Assembly (NCBI GenBank): GCA_035236585.1
Contig: CP141132.1
Span: 61,725,880 to 61,789,879 of the forward strand
From: Warburgia ugandensis
Taxonomy: Eukaryota > Streptophyta > Magnoliopsida > Canellales > Canellaceae
DNA: 64,000 nucleotides
Direction: 5' to 3'
Shown here piece after piece: positions 1 through 13,300 of the stretch (within the stretch, counting starts at the first letter, position 1; each line of letters starts with the position of its first letter). The notes under the pieces were generated by a model, which saw only the letters and a list, made by a program, of their open reading frames with translations, was not told the origin of the DNA and ran no database searches. Position numbers and translations under genes: made by a program.

Positions 1-156
1 ATCATTACCAAATTCAAAAAATAGAGTGATTATGCAATAAGAAAAATTAAAAAAAGTACCTAAATTTTCTAAAATGCTAAAACAATGTAATTCCTAAAAA
101 AAAAATTATTTTTCTAAATGTTTGATTTTTATTTTTTATTAAATTTAATAAAAGCT

Positions 157-1647
157 TGTTGATTGTTTTACCACAAGTACACAGGACTATTGTATTGTAG
201 CTGATGCAAGTATGGGTCGATCCCATGAGGTCTCCACTTAAAAAGATGGAGTTTAAATAAAAATTAATTATTTAAAAATTAAAAAATGATAAAAATTAAC
301 TAACAATGAATTGTAAACTAAATCTATTTAATCAATGAAAATTACAAAAATTTCAAATTCAAAAAGATAGAAAATTAACTAAAAAACAAATAAAATCTAC
401 TTCCCTAGCTTAATTATAACAAAATTCTTCAAATCTGATATAAAAAAAACTTCAATCAACCTTAGTTAATCTCTTTATGGTACTTTTGATTAAAGATATG
501 ACAATTGGATTGAGCAGATTTTCTAAAATTTAGATGATCTAGGCTTAAGAGTGATTTTGGATTTTTTATGACTTAGATCTAATTTTGGATTTCAGACTAA
601 AGATCAGAACTAATGGATAAGCTTAGAGATGTCCTAAGAATAAGATCTGAAGGTTAATTATAATTCTGATGAGAAACAAATCAGAAATTAAAGTGATTTT
701 ATTTGTTAAAGCTAAGCTATTGATTAGGTTTAAGCTTTATAAACAGCTTTAGATTACACCATTCCTAGATAGGCAGAACAAGGATAAAGCAGAACTGGAA
801 TAAAAAAGGATACATATGTAAATAAATAGGGAACACAAAAGGAATTTTATTTAAAGCCTAAAGCGTAGAAATGGAACTTTTTAGTTTTTCTTATTTCAAC
901 TGAAAAAAACAAAGGAATTGGAGGGAGCCAGTGAAGGTGCTACAAGGGGGAGAGGGATGTAGGGAATGAGGAGAAGAGAAAATGGAGAAAACCACCGTCC
1001 TCTAATCTTGTCGAAGCTAGTGAATAAAGAAGGAGAAGAGAGGTGGTGAGGAAAGAGAAGCTGCGTTAGTGCCGTGCTGAGTAGAGAAAGGGACCAGGAG
1101 CAGATGTTGGTCAGTGAATAGGGAGAGGGAAGGGAGAACGGTGAGGAAGGAGGGAAAAACAAAGGGGGAGGATGAGAAGGTGTGGCCAACAACAGGGGAT
1201 ATGAGGAGGAAGCCGGCGAGTAACTATTGGAGAGAGGGATAGAGCGAGAGGAAAGAGGGGAGAGAGGAGAGAGGAGAGGAGGAAGATGCCTAGTTATAGC
1301 ATGCTACATTGGATGGTCAAGCAGAAAGAGGGATGGATAGTGGGATTGCATCTGGTGGTGACCTGGTAGATAGAGGGTGAGGAGGAGGAAGTTCTAACAC
1401 TGTGCGATAATTCAGTTGGCAAAGGGGGAAAGAGGAGAGAGAGTAGAGAGAAAGAGAGATACGCCGACTTGTGTGCTAGTATCAACTGGCAGAAAGGAGG
1501 TAACAAGCGAGAGGAGAAAGTGAGTAAGAGCCGGTCAGTTTATTGGTAGCACTGACTAAAAATAGGGAGCAAAGTGGGAGAGATAAAATGAGAGGGAGAA
1601 TGAGAACAAGAGGGAGAAGAGAGAAATAGAGAGAGAAAGATGGTGAA

Positions 1648-1715
<68 letters not shown>

Positions 1716-2098
1716 GCCACCAGCTTTCTTTCTTTTTTCAAATTTCTACCCCTTTTATAGATCTTCTAAAGGAGTTTGAGTTTGATTTTGATTCAAACTC
1801 CTCTTCTTCTTTATTATCCTATTTTATTTCCTAATTATCTCCAACTTTTTTTTTTTCTTTCCAAGCAATTTCCTTCTTTTCAATCTAGTCTATCTGATAT
1901 CAATTTGGTTAATCTGCAAAATATAAGACTAGATTAGAATTATCTAACTATATATTATACCTTTGATTAGCTCTGATGATCATTTGGCTGTTAAATTTAA
2001 TAAATCAATGGTTGGATGGTCAATTCGAGCTAAAATGCAAAATTTATTGATTAGATGGTAGATTAAGGGTATTTTGGCTGAAATTGAATGCCTTAACA
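157..2098 (+). repeat. LTR-like dispersed repeat, copy 1 (probable solo LTR)
   Basis: A non-coding block of about 1.9 kb starts TGTTGATTGTTTTACC and ends CCTTAACA, so it has the TG...CA ends typical of an LTR. A second copy lies in opposite orientation at 49122-50755. The two share the terminal motif, the TGGGTCGATCCCA-like stretch near 210-225, a purine-rich middle part and the AT-rich last 200 bases. No coding region, primer-binding site or partner LTR is visible, so a solo LTR is the simplest reading. No clear target-site duplication was found. Open frames in the GA-rich middle are low-complexity artefacts. Confidence 0.5.
1651..1713. repeat. (GA)n microsatellite
   Basis: About 31 uninterrupted GA units, inside the purine-rich middle of the LTR-like repeat. 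Open frames across it encode only Arg-Glu or Ser-Leu repeats and are not genes. Confidence 0.97.
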
Positions 2099-2309
2099 AC
2101 TGAAAAAAGGGAAAAGTAGGAGAACAAGGAAAGGGCAGGGGTCAACAGGGTGCACACATGTTGGTCGACGAGGAGAAAACAAAGAAAGGGAAAGAGAAGG
2201 GATCGGTAGGGAGAAGATTGCGTCGGATAGAGGTGAAAATGGGAGAAGAGTGGTGCAGTGAGAGCTAATGCTAGCATTGCTTTCCTACCAGAGCCGAAGA
2301 CGAGAGAGA

Positions 2310-2327
2310 GGGGGGGGGGGGGGGGGG
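2310..2327. repeat. poly-G run
   Basis: About 18 consecutive G bases preceded by GAGAGAG and followed by GAGAGGGC. It lies just before the tandemly duplicated block and is likely length-unstable and hard to sequence accurately. Confidence 0.9.
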
Positions 2328-2349
2328 AGAGGGCGCAAAGATGAGAGGT

Positions 2350-3226
2350 TGGTGTGTCGGCAACATAAGGCTTGATGCATCAATCTATGCTTTTTGCCCA
2401 CCATTTGGTTCATTGCTGTCAGGGTAGCCACATTGATCCATGGAGCCTGTGTGTCGGCAGCATAAGGCTTGATGCATCAGTCTATGCTTTTGGCCCACCA
2501 TTTGGTTCAGTGCTCTCGGGGCAGCCGCATTGATCAATGGAGCCCAATGCAACTATTAAGGGAAGGAGGTGAGAGAGAGAATTAAATGTTGATTTATTTA
2601 TTCTTTATTAATCATTATTTGTCGCAAATGTGGGTAATCGTTGCATTTTATTTTGTAAAAAAAATATTTTGCATTTATGGCCAAAATGTTTATTATAATT
2701 GCATGTCATGTCACATTGGCCCCATCTAAAATTAATTTAATTTTTCTACAATTAATTTTAATTAAATGCTTTAATTAAAAGAATTACAGCTTTTTCGTTT
2801 GAACTCTAATTTCAGCATACTTAGTGTCATTGGATTCGGTTTTTCAAGTAGATTACTAATATTGATTTTTCATTGGTTAATTTTATGAATGTCATTAGTT
2901 ATCCTAAAAAGAAAATCAAAATCTTGAAAATTAAATTTTACATTTTTTCTTTTTAATTCAACCCTTTCATATAAAATGAATTAAACTTTAGGGTGTTACA
3001 TGTGTTCTTAAAGATATGTTTGCGTTGACGGAGTGTGTCCCAAGGATACTTATGAAAAAGGGAAGGCATGTTGGGTGTGTGAGTTACTAGTCTAGAAAGA
3101 TTAAAAGATGATAGGTTGGTGTGTCAGCAACATAAGGCTTGATGTGTCGGTTTATGCTTTTGGCCCACCGTTTGGTTCAGTGCTCTCAGGGCAACCGCAT
3201 TGATCAATGGAGCCCAATGCAACTAT

Positions 3227-3324
<98 letters not shown>

Positions 3325-3851
3325 AAATGTTGATTTATTTATTCTTTATTAATCATTATATGTCGCAAATGCGGGTAATCGTTGCATTTTATTTTGTAAA
3401 AAAAATATATTTTGCATTTATAGCCAACATGTTTATTATAATTGCATGTCATGTCACGTTGGCCCCATCTAAAATTAATTTACTTTTTTCTACAATTAAT
3501 TTTAATTAAATACTTTAATTAAAAGAATTATGGCTTTTTCATTTGAACTCTAATTTCAGTATACTTAGTGTCATTGGATTCGATTTTTCAAGTAGATTAC
3601 TAATATTGATTTTTCATTGGTTAATTTTATGAATGTCATTAGTTATCCTAAAAACAAAATCAAAATCTTGAAAATTAAATTTTACATTTTTTTCTTTTTA
3701 ATTCAACCCTTTCATATAAAACAAATTAAACTTTAGGGTGTTACAGGTGTTCTTAAAGATATGTTGGGGTTGACGAAGTGTGTCCCGAGGATACTTATGA
3801 AAAAGGGAAGACATGTTGGGTGTGCGAGTTACTAGTCTAGAAAGATTAAAA
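2350..3851. repeat. nested tandem duplication (97-bp unit within a ~745-bp unit)
   Basis: A unit of about 97 bp, recognisable by CATAAGGCTTGATG and GGCCCACC, occurs at about 2350-2446, 2447-2543 and 3116-3213. The last unit plus the following AT-rich sequence is a second copy of a longer block: about 2570-3106 matches about 3310-3851 with a period near 745 bp. Both long copies contain GGGTGTTACA, followed by an identical stretch ending CTAGAAAGATTAAAA. They differ by few substitutions and by a large expansion of the GA tract. No coding function is apparent. Confidence 0.85.
3230..3322. repeat. (GA)n microsatellite, 93 bp
   Basis: About 46 perfect GA units. The matching place in the first copy of the duplicated block (near 2568-2580) has only a few GA units, so the tract expanded after or during duplication. 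Confidence 0.97.
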
Positions 3852-4849
3852 ACTTACAACCCTTAAATTCACAAAACCATCATTGATATTTTGTTCGACA
3901 AATTCAAGCGTCAAGTTCAATATGGTATAGACTAGATGTTGGTGGTTATTATAAACATTATATCAAAATGAGCCACACTAAAACAAAAAAGCAATCGAGT
4001 TAAACAGTTTGGGCTAGTTCGTATTTTGCACACTTGACTCAACTACATTTTACCAAGTTAAAAAAAATTCCTCATTTTATGGTAAAAATATGTTTAAAAA
4101 ATGTTTTTTAAATTTATAATTAAATAAGAAACCTACCCGTATTACCTATGTTAGACTTGGACACCTTTTTGGGAAAATTAGCACTGTATCCACATTTTGA
4201 GTTTTGACACCTTGATTGTAAAAGGAGGCAAGTTTTGTACCTTAATAAAGTATTAGCATATTAGGCACACACATATAAAAAAAGCTATAAATACACTATA
4301 AGTACTTCATCTATATGAGCACAAGGATGGTGCTGCCTCTCATGAGAGTGTAAGGGTTCTCTTAGGATTACTACAATTTAGGGATTAGCATATGGGCATT
4401 CATATTACTAAGCAAAATTTTGAATATTTACCTGGTAGTTATTATTATCTATGTGATGTCTCTAATTTTATCACATAGGATTACCTAGTTTAAAGGTTTT
4501 AAACCATTAGAAAATGTTATAAAATGTTGACATGCTTATAGAATTTTTTTTAGATTTTATCATTACATATACTATTTAAGTAGGGGATTGTTGGATATTC
4601 TCAGTTTTAATTATATTTATTTAATTTTAAAAATTGTTTTATGAAATTAAAATTTTGAAATCCATGGGTTGTCTTAGGATTCAAACGAAGGGACATATTT
4701 AGTAGTAAAATTAATTACCTAGTGAATAGAAATCCAGAGGGAGACATTAGTCAAGAAAATAACTATCCTAAATTTCTATAAAAGGAGACATTTCACTTAT
4801 TTAAATTCCTTTGAGTTTCTTTTAGAATTGTTTTGTCAAACTTGTTGAG
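3852..4849. other. unassigned AT-rich region
   Basis: No gene or known element recognised. Near 4582-4595 the string GTAGGGGATTGTTGGAT resembles a polypurine tract followed by an LTR start, as at the 3' LTR of Copia elements, but I could not find a partner LTR or coding remnants. Confidence 0.4.
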
Positions 4850-7593
4850 GTGAGTCTTCAAAAGTATAATATCCTTAATTTTCAGCACAAAATAAGAAAT
4901 TACTAAATAAATCAAATTAAAAATTTATAGATGGAAATTCTTCCTGAAAACAAAAGAATTAGAAAGTGCTCGTCGATACGATTCCAACCCCACCAAGAAC
5001 GCGAAAAACGGAGCTCAAACGAGGGAGTTAGGAGCCATCGAAGTTGTAAGGGCATTTTGGTCATTTGACAGAGATGTGTTTCACAGGGGTCCAAATTGAT
5101 AATGGCACCCCCGTCTTCCACACGTCTCTACCAGTCTAACGAAATCGCCGGAGAGACTTGGAAAGAGACGTGTGGAGAAGAGTTTCTCTTCTCCTAGGAC
5201 TCTAAATCCTATATCTATTCTTCTCAAGAGCCAAAACGCTCCACCTTGAGTGTTTCTCTGAGTTTTTAACTCAGAACCCTAGCCCTGCAAGATTTGAGTT
5301 TTTCGGCGAGTCACGAGCAACCACAGCCAGGCGCAAGGTAAGCCTTAAAACTCTGTTTTTCCATATTTATTAAATAGAGAAAATAATTAGAAAACCATTT
5401 AAAAATTAGGAAAAAATTGGATTTTTTGAGAACTCTGTGCACGCTACTGTTGGAGCGTGATTTCATGGATCAAACCTTGTCCGTTTGGAAATCTCACCGT
5501 CCAACTAGTGCACAAGAGACCCAAGAGCAAACCCTTTAAATTTGGGAGTGATTCAATGGTGGGTGTCTCCAAAAAACGCAAAAACTAGTACCTATGGATG
5601 ATTTTAGGAACTTGAAAAAAATCATTTAAAAAACATGGTTTTTGGCAAAATCAGTACAAAAAGAGGGCATAAATGGATTCTAGAGGAGATTCTGAGAAAA
5701 ATGCCAGCAAAATCACGCAAAACGGAGCTCTGTAGCTCCGCCGAAGACAATTGGAATCCGGTCATCTTCTCCGGCATCGTCAATTGCGTTGGCGAATTTC
5801 ACTGGTTTATACCAGCAGAAAATGGAACCTCCAGTATAGACCCGGCAGGCCCCATTTACGTATGATTTTCACTAAAACTTGATTTTTGGGAGCTAAAGGA
5901 ATCCAAATCACGATCCGAAAGAAGCATTGTGACCGTATTGACGACGTGGACCTAATTTTAACTTAAAAACTTATAAATGACCACTTTTTATTTAGAAAAT
6001 TTTTAAAATAGTGGTGTGACATGTACAGGTGCACTTGAATATACCAGTTAAAGGGAGTTATTAGCAAGCTAGTGGTTTCACATTGAGGTAGGTGACGACA
6101 ATTAATGCTTTGCCTTAATTTTTAAACCATGTTTAAACATAGCATCATGTGTGATTGTGTTTTTAATTGCAATTATCATTTATCGTGGATTTCATGCGAC
6201 TTTGAGTACATTATGATTTATTCCAAATTGAAATCTTTTACTGAATAAACTTATTTCAAATGCTTTTACAAGCATGATGTTAATTAGTTATGCTTAAATA
6301 GAGACTTATTTCTTATTATATATATATGAAATGTATGGATTTACATGGAAATGAGAATAGAGGCTTATTAGATGGTCCTTTTATAGGCTAACCCCAAGAT
6401 GAGGGGCATGTCTTGGGGATTGCGAGCTATAAGTGCTCTTGAGTTTTAGCATATACATATGATTTCCGTGTTTTATATTTGATGATGGGTGCTCTCGCTC
6501 GATGGGCGTCATGCTAGGAGGGATAGGGCCGGCCACCCACCTTTCGAGATTATAATGTGATGATTTTGTGATATGATAGACACCTGCCCATAGATGGCAT
6601 TCGATAGGGGTTTGGTAACATGGATAGTCCACACTACCGATCTGAGTCTTTCCATGGGGACAGACGCCAAGTCTCCCGTTATGGTGTCAACGGAGAGTGG
6701 CAGTGGTTGATACCCATGGAGGGTTGCCACTGCAGCATGATGACCCATATTCTTATTATGTGTGCATGTATGATGAGGATGGTTATGGATGGTATGCATG
6801 GGTGTGACGACACTCAGAGGTTGACTATGAGTACTCTTGATCAGTGATATTAGTGCGATGGTGGGACCCATTACCTTAGGGTGCCCTTATTATTATTGTA
6901 TGCTCATTTACATTAATTATGTCATGTTTTGACTCCGTGAAATGCATGTTTTAGCATATGGAATAAATTGACATTTATTTGGACATGACATTATGATACT
7001 ACTATTTTCATAAAAGTTAGACTTTTCATCAGTGCTGTTCATTATTTCTTTCATTTATTACATTAATTGTCTATGTACCTACACAAGCGATAGCTTGCTG
7101 AGGCATTGCTTTGTTTTGCAATGCCTTAGATCTTAAGCGCGATACCAGAAAAGGCGAAGCTGTTGAGAAACCATAAAAGCTGCTGAAGACTGCTTTTTCC
7201 TATAGTTTTAGACAAAGATGTGAGTCATTAAATAGGATTATCATTTAGATTTCATTATGGGCTGCATACTTTATATTTTGGATTTGATTGAGATGTTTGG
7301 ACATTTATATGGGATGTTATGATGGATAGACCCTGAGCCATATTATTATTGTTTTGGACATTTATTTGATTTAAAATAAAGGCGTCGATTTATTTGAAAT
7401 TGACTGATACGCGTATTATTTTATTTACATGTATATCGATTTGAGAAAGGAAAAATAACACTCGGAGTTTTTAAGGATTGTTTTAGTAAAGTGATAATTA
7501 AAACTTTTCTCATAGGATCCCAAATGCTCTTATTTAAAATGCCATTATTATTATTATAAAAAAAAATATGTCTTAAAAATCCAGAGTGTTACA
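4850..7593 (+). repeat. probable remnant of a large Gypsy-type LTR
   Basis: The region has the look of long plant Ty3/Gypsy (Del/Tekay-type) LTRs. An AT-rich start is followed by a GC-richer leader-like part (about 4950-5340), then a long non-coding stretch ending in CCAGAGTGTTACA at 7593, a common LTR 3' end. No gag or pol remnants flank it. The left edge is a guess and no target-site duplication was identified. The longest open frames (for example about 6509-6871 on -) show no recognisable domain and overlap on both strands, as expected of chance. Confidence 0.35.
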
Positions 7594-9723
7594 AAAAGTT
7601 ACTTACATGGCCCACACAAGGCTTCTAGTATCCTTAAAGTGGTTTGCCAATAATTCCATAAGCAACCTCTTATTCAGAGAATGGGAGAAAATAACACTTT
7701 CTTTAAAAATTAAAAATTAAGTGTATTTATGCACACTCAAGTAATACTATTATGCTATTTTCTCTACTTTATTTCCACCCTCTTTACCCAAAATTTTTCA
7801 ATATGCATCATGTTTTCACCATGGAGATTATGAACTGCCTAAAGTATGAGCCTTTCTCTTGCAATTTCCAAACCACTTAGCTGTTAGAGCGTGCTCTGCA
7901 TGAGTTACATTCACAACTTTTCCGCCATAAGGTGATGGCATGGCCTACAAGTTAGATGATCTTGATCATCTAAAAGTATACGCCACTTTCCTCTTATCTG
8001 CTCATACTTTCCGAGGAAAATATGCTCATACATCAAACAGCCCTTACCATACCGAATTCTCATATAGTGAATGGACATTTCTTCCAAGGGCGAGCAAGGA
8101 CCAATCTTTCGGTTATCCAAACCATTTATTTTGCAATGCAGGAGTCCCACGGACTATGAATGAGTCTAGACTCCTTCAATGACTAATGCAGATGTTTGTG
8201 TTTTTTCATTTTCTAACCATTAATTGTTTAGAGGCCAAAAAACACAGAGGATTTATCAGATTGTCCAAATCTTGTTGCTTAGCTCATCCATGGCAAGGCC
8301 TACCAGGTAAACTAGTTAGCTCATGCACAACATGGCCTACCTTTTGTTCTGTGATAGTAGTGTTTGTATTTCGTTTTTGATGATTTGGATGCAGACCTCC
8401 TCGATATGTAAATAAAATTTCATCATTTCTCATTCTCATGGCAAGCTGTGATGGAAATCGAGATTCAAGTCATCACATGCCCCCAGCCAACTTGGACCGC
8501 GAATGGCCCTAAAACTATTATGATGTTTTCTTTTTCTGAAAGCTAGACACTCACAACCATGCATAGCCTCCAACCCTGGTCCCCCATCGCATGGCTGCGC
8601 CACTGAGGTTGAAGGCTTTGGTGCCTAAAACTACTGTGATGTACCACTCAAAACGTTTGTTACTAATAAGCTCAAACACTTACGTGACGGTTGCGCCTAT
8701 ATACTTTTGGTGTAGTATTTGCTGGCAAAAGACCTATATGATGAGTCTTGACTCAAGGGTTAAGTTATTGCCATGTGACTTGGAAGTCAAAATACAAATT
8801 AAGGTTGTGTACTATAAAGAATTTATGGTCCTTCCCTTTAATAAATCTCGCGTATATGCCGAAGCTCCATACACTGGACTGCCTTTTTTTTTCAAAAGAC
8901 CTAAGTTACTATTGATCCAAACCCTCTCTCTTAGCCATTATCAAAACCAAGCACCAACTCCATCCTACGTCATTGATACACAACTCAGCCACAAATAGAA
9001 GGCTGATAATCACCGAAAAACAGAGATCTTTGGTGATCCATGGTAAGACCGCAAAGAAAATCAACGCATGGTTTGGATTATTTACCAGTTCAGCACAATT
9101 AGTGCTTCCACCACCCTGTAGACAACAACTTAAGGCTCACTACCTTTTTCTCGGAGCCAAAACTCCTCCGATGCTGGACTCATCCAATCCCCGGGCCGTT
9201 TGGATTACTAAACAACCAAAGTAGGAGACAGCAAAAGAACATGCCCAATCGATGATCAATGTTGGTCCCTCCATTCAAAAGTCATCCGACATAGTTATCA
9301 TGTAGTATTACGATCTGGACCATCTGTTTGCACTTTCTCCTTGCGATACGCCTTCATGCACCAGTCCCTCAATCTAATGATCTTAACCGTTTGATTCTCT
9401 AAGACGGAAACAAAAGGTGGATATTGTTTTCCAATGAATGGACCCAATACTTGTTACTGTATACAGATCCTTAGTATCGACTAGGACCGTTGATAACGTC
9501 CCAAGGACCAATCTCAATTGCTAATCATCTAACGTTCTGGAAATGGCCTAAACACCCTCATATTCTTTGAGTAGGACTGGATGATTTAGTCATTTACCGG
9601 TAAAAGAACACCGAATAGATTCCGGCCATCGACGAGAGAAAGAAAGAGAGTAAGAAGAAAAGAAAAAGGAAACGGCCAGCATGAAAGATAAAGGCAACGG
9701 CTAAAAAGAAAAACGATCGATAA
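7594..9723. other. unassigned region upstream of the dioxygenase-like gene
   Basis: Several open frames of 60-135 codons occur on both strands (for example about 8591-8998 on +) but none matches a family I know or links to its neighbours by plausible splicing. The last few hundred bases probably contain the promoter of the gene at 9843. I see no unambiguous TATA box. Confidence 0.4.
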
Positions 9724-9842
9724 AATCAAACAGTGTCGGAGGCATACCAGACAATGGCATCATTGTGCTCTCTCTTTCTCTACATCTTTTCCTCTCTTTT
9801 CTACCTCTCTTCTCTCTTCATCCCTGTCATTTCTTCCTTTCA
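9724..9842 (+). promoter_or_regulatory. pyrimidine-rich 5' leader of the dioxygenase-like gene
   Basis: The stretch just before ATG 9843 is dominated by CT and TTC runs, typical of plant 5' untranslated leaders. An in-frame ATG at 9765 would add 26 hydrophobic residues. I prefer 9843 because the added part is low-complexity Leu/Ser/Phe encoded by the CT tract and the protein family normally starts near 9843. Confidence 0.5.
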
Positions 9843-10375
9843 ATGGCGACATCGCCGGATAGATTTCCTGAGAATCTTCTACAATTCCGGGCTCCTCCTC
9901 CATCTCCCGACGGAGGCCGTCGCTCAATCGCTATCAACGACGACGAGCTGGCCGAATTTCTTGAGCATTCACTTCACGTTCCCAGTCTCATTTTACCGGA
10001 TCGGATTTTCCCGCAGGAAGTAAGGGTGGTAGATTTGCCGGAAATCGATTTCAGATCGTTGGTTTCGTCCGAATCGGATTCTGTTTCGAAGATTCTTGAA
10101 TTGATATCGGGACTCGGTTGCTTTCAGCTAGTGAATCATGGAGTTTCTACTGATCTGATCCGATCGGTTAAGGAAGCTGCTGACGGACTTTTTCGGATCT
10201 CGCCGGAGAGTAAGGCGATCGCTTCGAGATCGGTGGAGAGAAGATTTGGGTTCGGGGATATTTCTGGCGAAGAGGAAGAGGAGAGGAGTGAAGAGTTCTT
10301 TTGGTGTAGGGATGAGAGGGAAGGTTTGAATTCGGTGATGGAGGGAATATGGCCTCAGGGATACTCCGGGTTCAG
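9843..10375 (+). CDS. dioxygenase-like gene, exon 1
   Basis: Encodes residues 1-177 plus two bases of codon 178. It starts MATSPDRFPENLLQF and ends at TTCAG before GTAAAC. It carries the DIOX_N-like part, including the NHGV motif, and an acidic stretch (GEEEEERSEEFFW). Confidence 0.88.
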
Positions 10376-13300
10376 GTAAACCTGTTTCTGTATTTTCAAT
10401 TCCGCGGAACGGGCAAATACGAATCTCTGTTCTGGTTTTGGTCCTGAGCTGCTAGCGCCACTCGCGCATGCGCTGAATGGACCTTCTCTTTCTGCGTATG
10501 ACACAATTTCCGGCTCATGCGAGTTTAAGGGGGCTGTTTAGATCATATCCGCTGATATTGGCATCAATCGACAGAGAACAAGATCAATCACTATTTAAAC
10601 ATGCCAATAGCTGCAGTTCAGATGACATATTCATAGATTCTTATATCCGTGCTAAACATCGCTCTAAGTGATTGCTGCGTTGCCTTGCTAGAAACAATAG
10701 ACGAGGAATTGTAACAACCTTCAGTTGCTAATTAGGAACATGAGGTGCAGAAATTTCGTTTAAGGGGCATTTAATAGCTAGTTAACAAAATGCAAGCGGC
10801 AACAGGTTATAATAATGAGGAATGTGAGGCTGAAGGAGCCCATGTAGGCCTTCCCCAGAACTGCCTCAGAATTGGCATGAAAGGTGGTCGCCTGTGGATA
10901 ATCCAACCTATTCATCTCATTATTTGGGCTTTGGCTTTGGATAACTAGCAGTTCAAACACCATGTCGATTGGATAGTTTTAGTGTCTAAAAATATTTCTT
11001 TTCATTACAAAAAGTCAGTGGTTAGAAACTTTCCACAAATAACAATCTAAATTCAACTCTCAAAAACATGTCTTGTAGGATGCTACTAAGCTAAAGCCGA
11101 AGCAACGAAATGACCCCTTCTCGTTATGGCCTTCTGCCTAGCATTCCTCTATAATAAAATGAATGTGATTAATTGAACATGGGATGCAGATATATCTTCT
11201 CTGTTGATTCAAATTGTGGTTATATGAGTCTAAGATATCTTACCGGCCGGTTGATTTGCTTTTATATGGTCTAACCATAAAGTCGTCTTAGTAAATTTCA
11301 CAGGCCATTAGGGACCTTTCCTAGAATATGCTTGTTTGCAGGTCTGAGTGACCACTCTGCTTAGATTTGGGACGGTGTGTGATTGATTTAATTTGTAATT
11401 TTTGTTTGTTAAAAAAAGAAAAGAAAGACAAAAGTGCAAATCCATAGGAAAACAAAAATCGGCATGTAAAGCTTGGCCCTGTCCCTTGACGGGTTTTGTA
11501 ACCATTGACCGTCCTGGGATGGGACAGGCAGTCTAGGGTCGTTTTATTCCCTAAATGGATCGGTTGCGAGTTGGCCAAAACCGCGCTGCCCCATTGCCAC
11601 TCCTAAGTAAACTAGCTAATGTGGGTAGCCGCTATTGTTCATCTAAGTGCATAATTGTAGGACCGAAACCTAAATTTGTCAAGGCGCAGGAGCAGTACAA
11701 GTAGTGGTAGAATTTCCTATCTCCTTTCTTTAAAGGTCATTTCATGCTACAACGTTGAACTACAGAACTATCCAGTCATGCTTTTTGACGTTCATATGAA
11801 TACTTTTCTTAGTACAAACTTGATATGGAATTTCAGACAGAAAACAGAAAACCTGTGGGTGGAGGTGGAGAGGGTTGCCAGCAAAATCCTTCAGATATTG
11901 TTCGAAACTGAGCCAAGGAACACATACAAAGAGGTTGCAGAAGTGATATTCAATGGGGAGGAAGGTCTAGCTTCGGTTCTCTGCCTATACAAGCATGGGA
12001 GGGGTATTCCCATCGATGACTGGGTCGGCTCACTGAAATCTGATGTCATGCAAATGCTGATAAGAAGATCCGATTTCTCGCATGCCTTGTGCCTGCACCT
12101 ATGTCATGGAGCTTCAGACTTCCACATTTACTCAAAGAAAGGCTGGATGTGTTTCTCGCCAAAGAAAGAAACTCTCATTGTGACCATTGGAGATCAGATA
12201 CAAGTAAGTCTGGCTTTAATTTCTTGACTTTTCTCTACGAGAATTGCCGATGTGCAGCGGGGCAATGGCTCAAGTAGCGGTATAGTTGCCCACTTTTTCA
12301 TAAATGGACACAAAATTTTAGTTTATGCATAATTAAGACCAAAATATGGTTTTGAAAAGGACCCAAATGGTCAGTCCCCAACAAATGATCAATAAAACCG
12401 TATCTTTGATGGCCACACGCGGTCTTCAAATAAGTGCCATTTTACAGTAAGGGATTAGTCTAGCTTGACCTGGCTAGATTTTGCTTCAAATGGGCCACCT
12501 CAAAGGTTACTATAGCTTGATATTGCATGATATGCCATATTTTCATCTTATCTCCTTCGTTAGTCTATCTTGAAATGAGATGATTATGACGCCATCTCAA
12601 GGAATCTCACGTTAATGGCACTTGAGATGAGATGACAAACTGGCATCTCAAGTAATCTCAGAGTTAGTCATGCTCATCTCAAGCGATCTTTAGATGCTGA
12701 CATATGAGGTTGTTGGATACCATCCAAGATGTAAAAATGGTCGAATCTTTCGGTCTGGCATATCTTAAGTGGAGTTATATTTTGCTAGAGAGAGGCCACA
12801 TGACCAAGCCACCTCAAGCCGTCTCATGTCATCTCATTGATTTCTGCATCTCACAATGTCATCTCAAGTCACTAAGGCAAGATCAAATCTGAAGCAAACT
12901 CAAGCCAACCCCAGCTAGATTAACTCCATCATTGGTAGTTAATCTAGATTAAGTTACACACTCTTCCGCTTCTCTCTGAGTAATGATACCATGACACCAT
13001 AAGAAAGCTTAGAGTAATTGCGTAGAGGTTAGGAGCTCAATTCCCACTACTTTAACATGATTAAACAAACTTCCGCGGTAATTCCACACTGCCAATGAAG
13101 AAGTAAACAACAAAAACTTCGCTTCCTTTTCTACAGATGCTGAAACATTTTTGTTAGATCTAAGCCATTCCCCATGTTTGGAGTGCACTAGATAGTCTAG
13201 AGACCAAATTTCATGTCCACTGGATTCTTTTAGCCTATATTTTTTAATAAAAAATCATGACAATTCATTTTTATTAATTTTTTTAAAGACCCAAAAATTT

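Noticed and set aside
1556-1834. Open frames of Arg-Glu or Ser-Leu repeats
   Set aside because: Pure product of the GA microsatellite; no start context or homology. The same holds at 3139-3333.
2350-3213. Three spaced repeats as a CRISPR-like array
   Set aside because: Only three units of 97 bp, two of them adjacent, in a plant genome; simple tandem duplication explains them.
6509-6871. 120-codon open frame on - with His/Pro-rich product
   Set aside because: Lies in the probable LTR remnant with a competing frame on the other strand.
8591-8998. 135-codon open frame on +
   Set aside because: No recognisable domain, no splice link to the gene at 9843, and it overlaps the next frame as chance frames do.
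9765-9842. Upstream ATG adding a Leu/Phe-rich leader to the dioxygenase-like protein, resembling a signal peptide
   Set aside because: It is encoded by the CT-rich leader, and the family starts at the downstream ATG. It could be tested by 5' end mapping, but is less likely.
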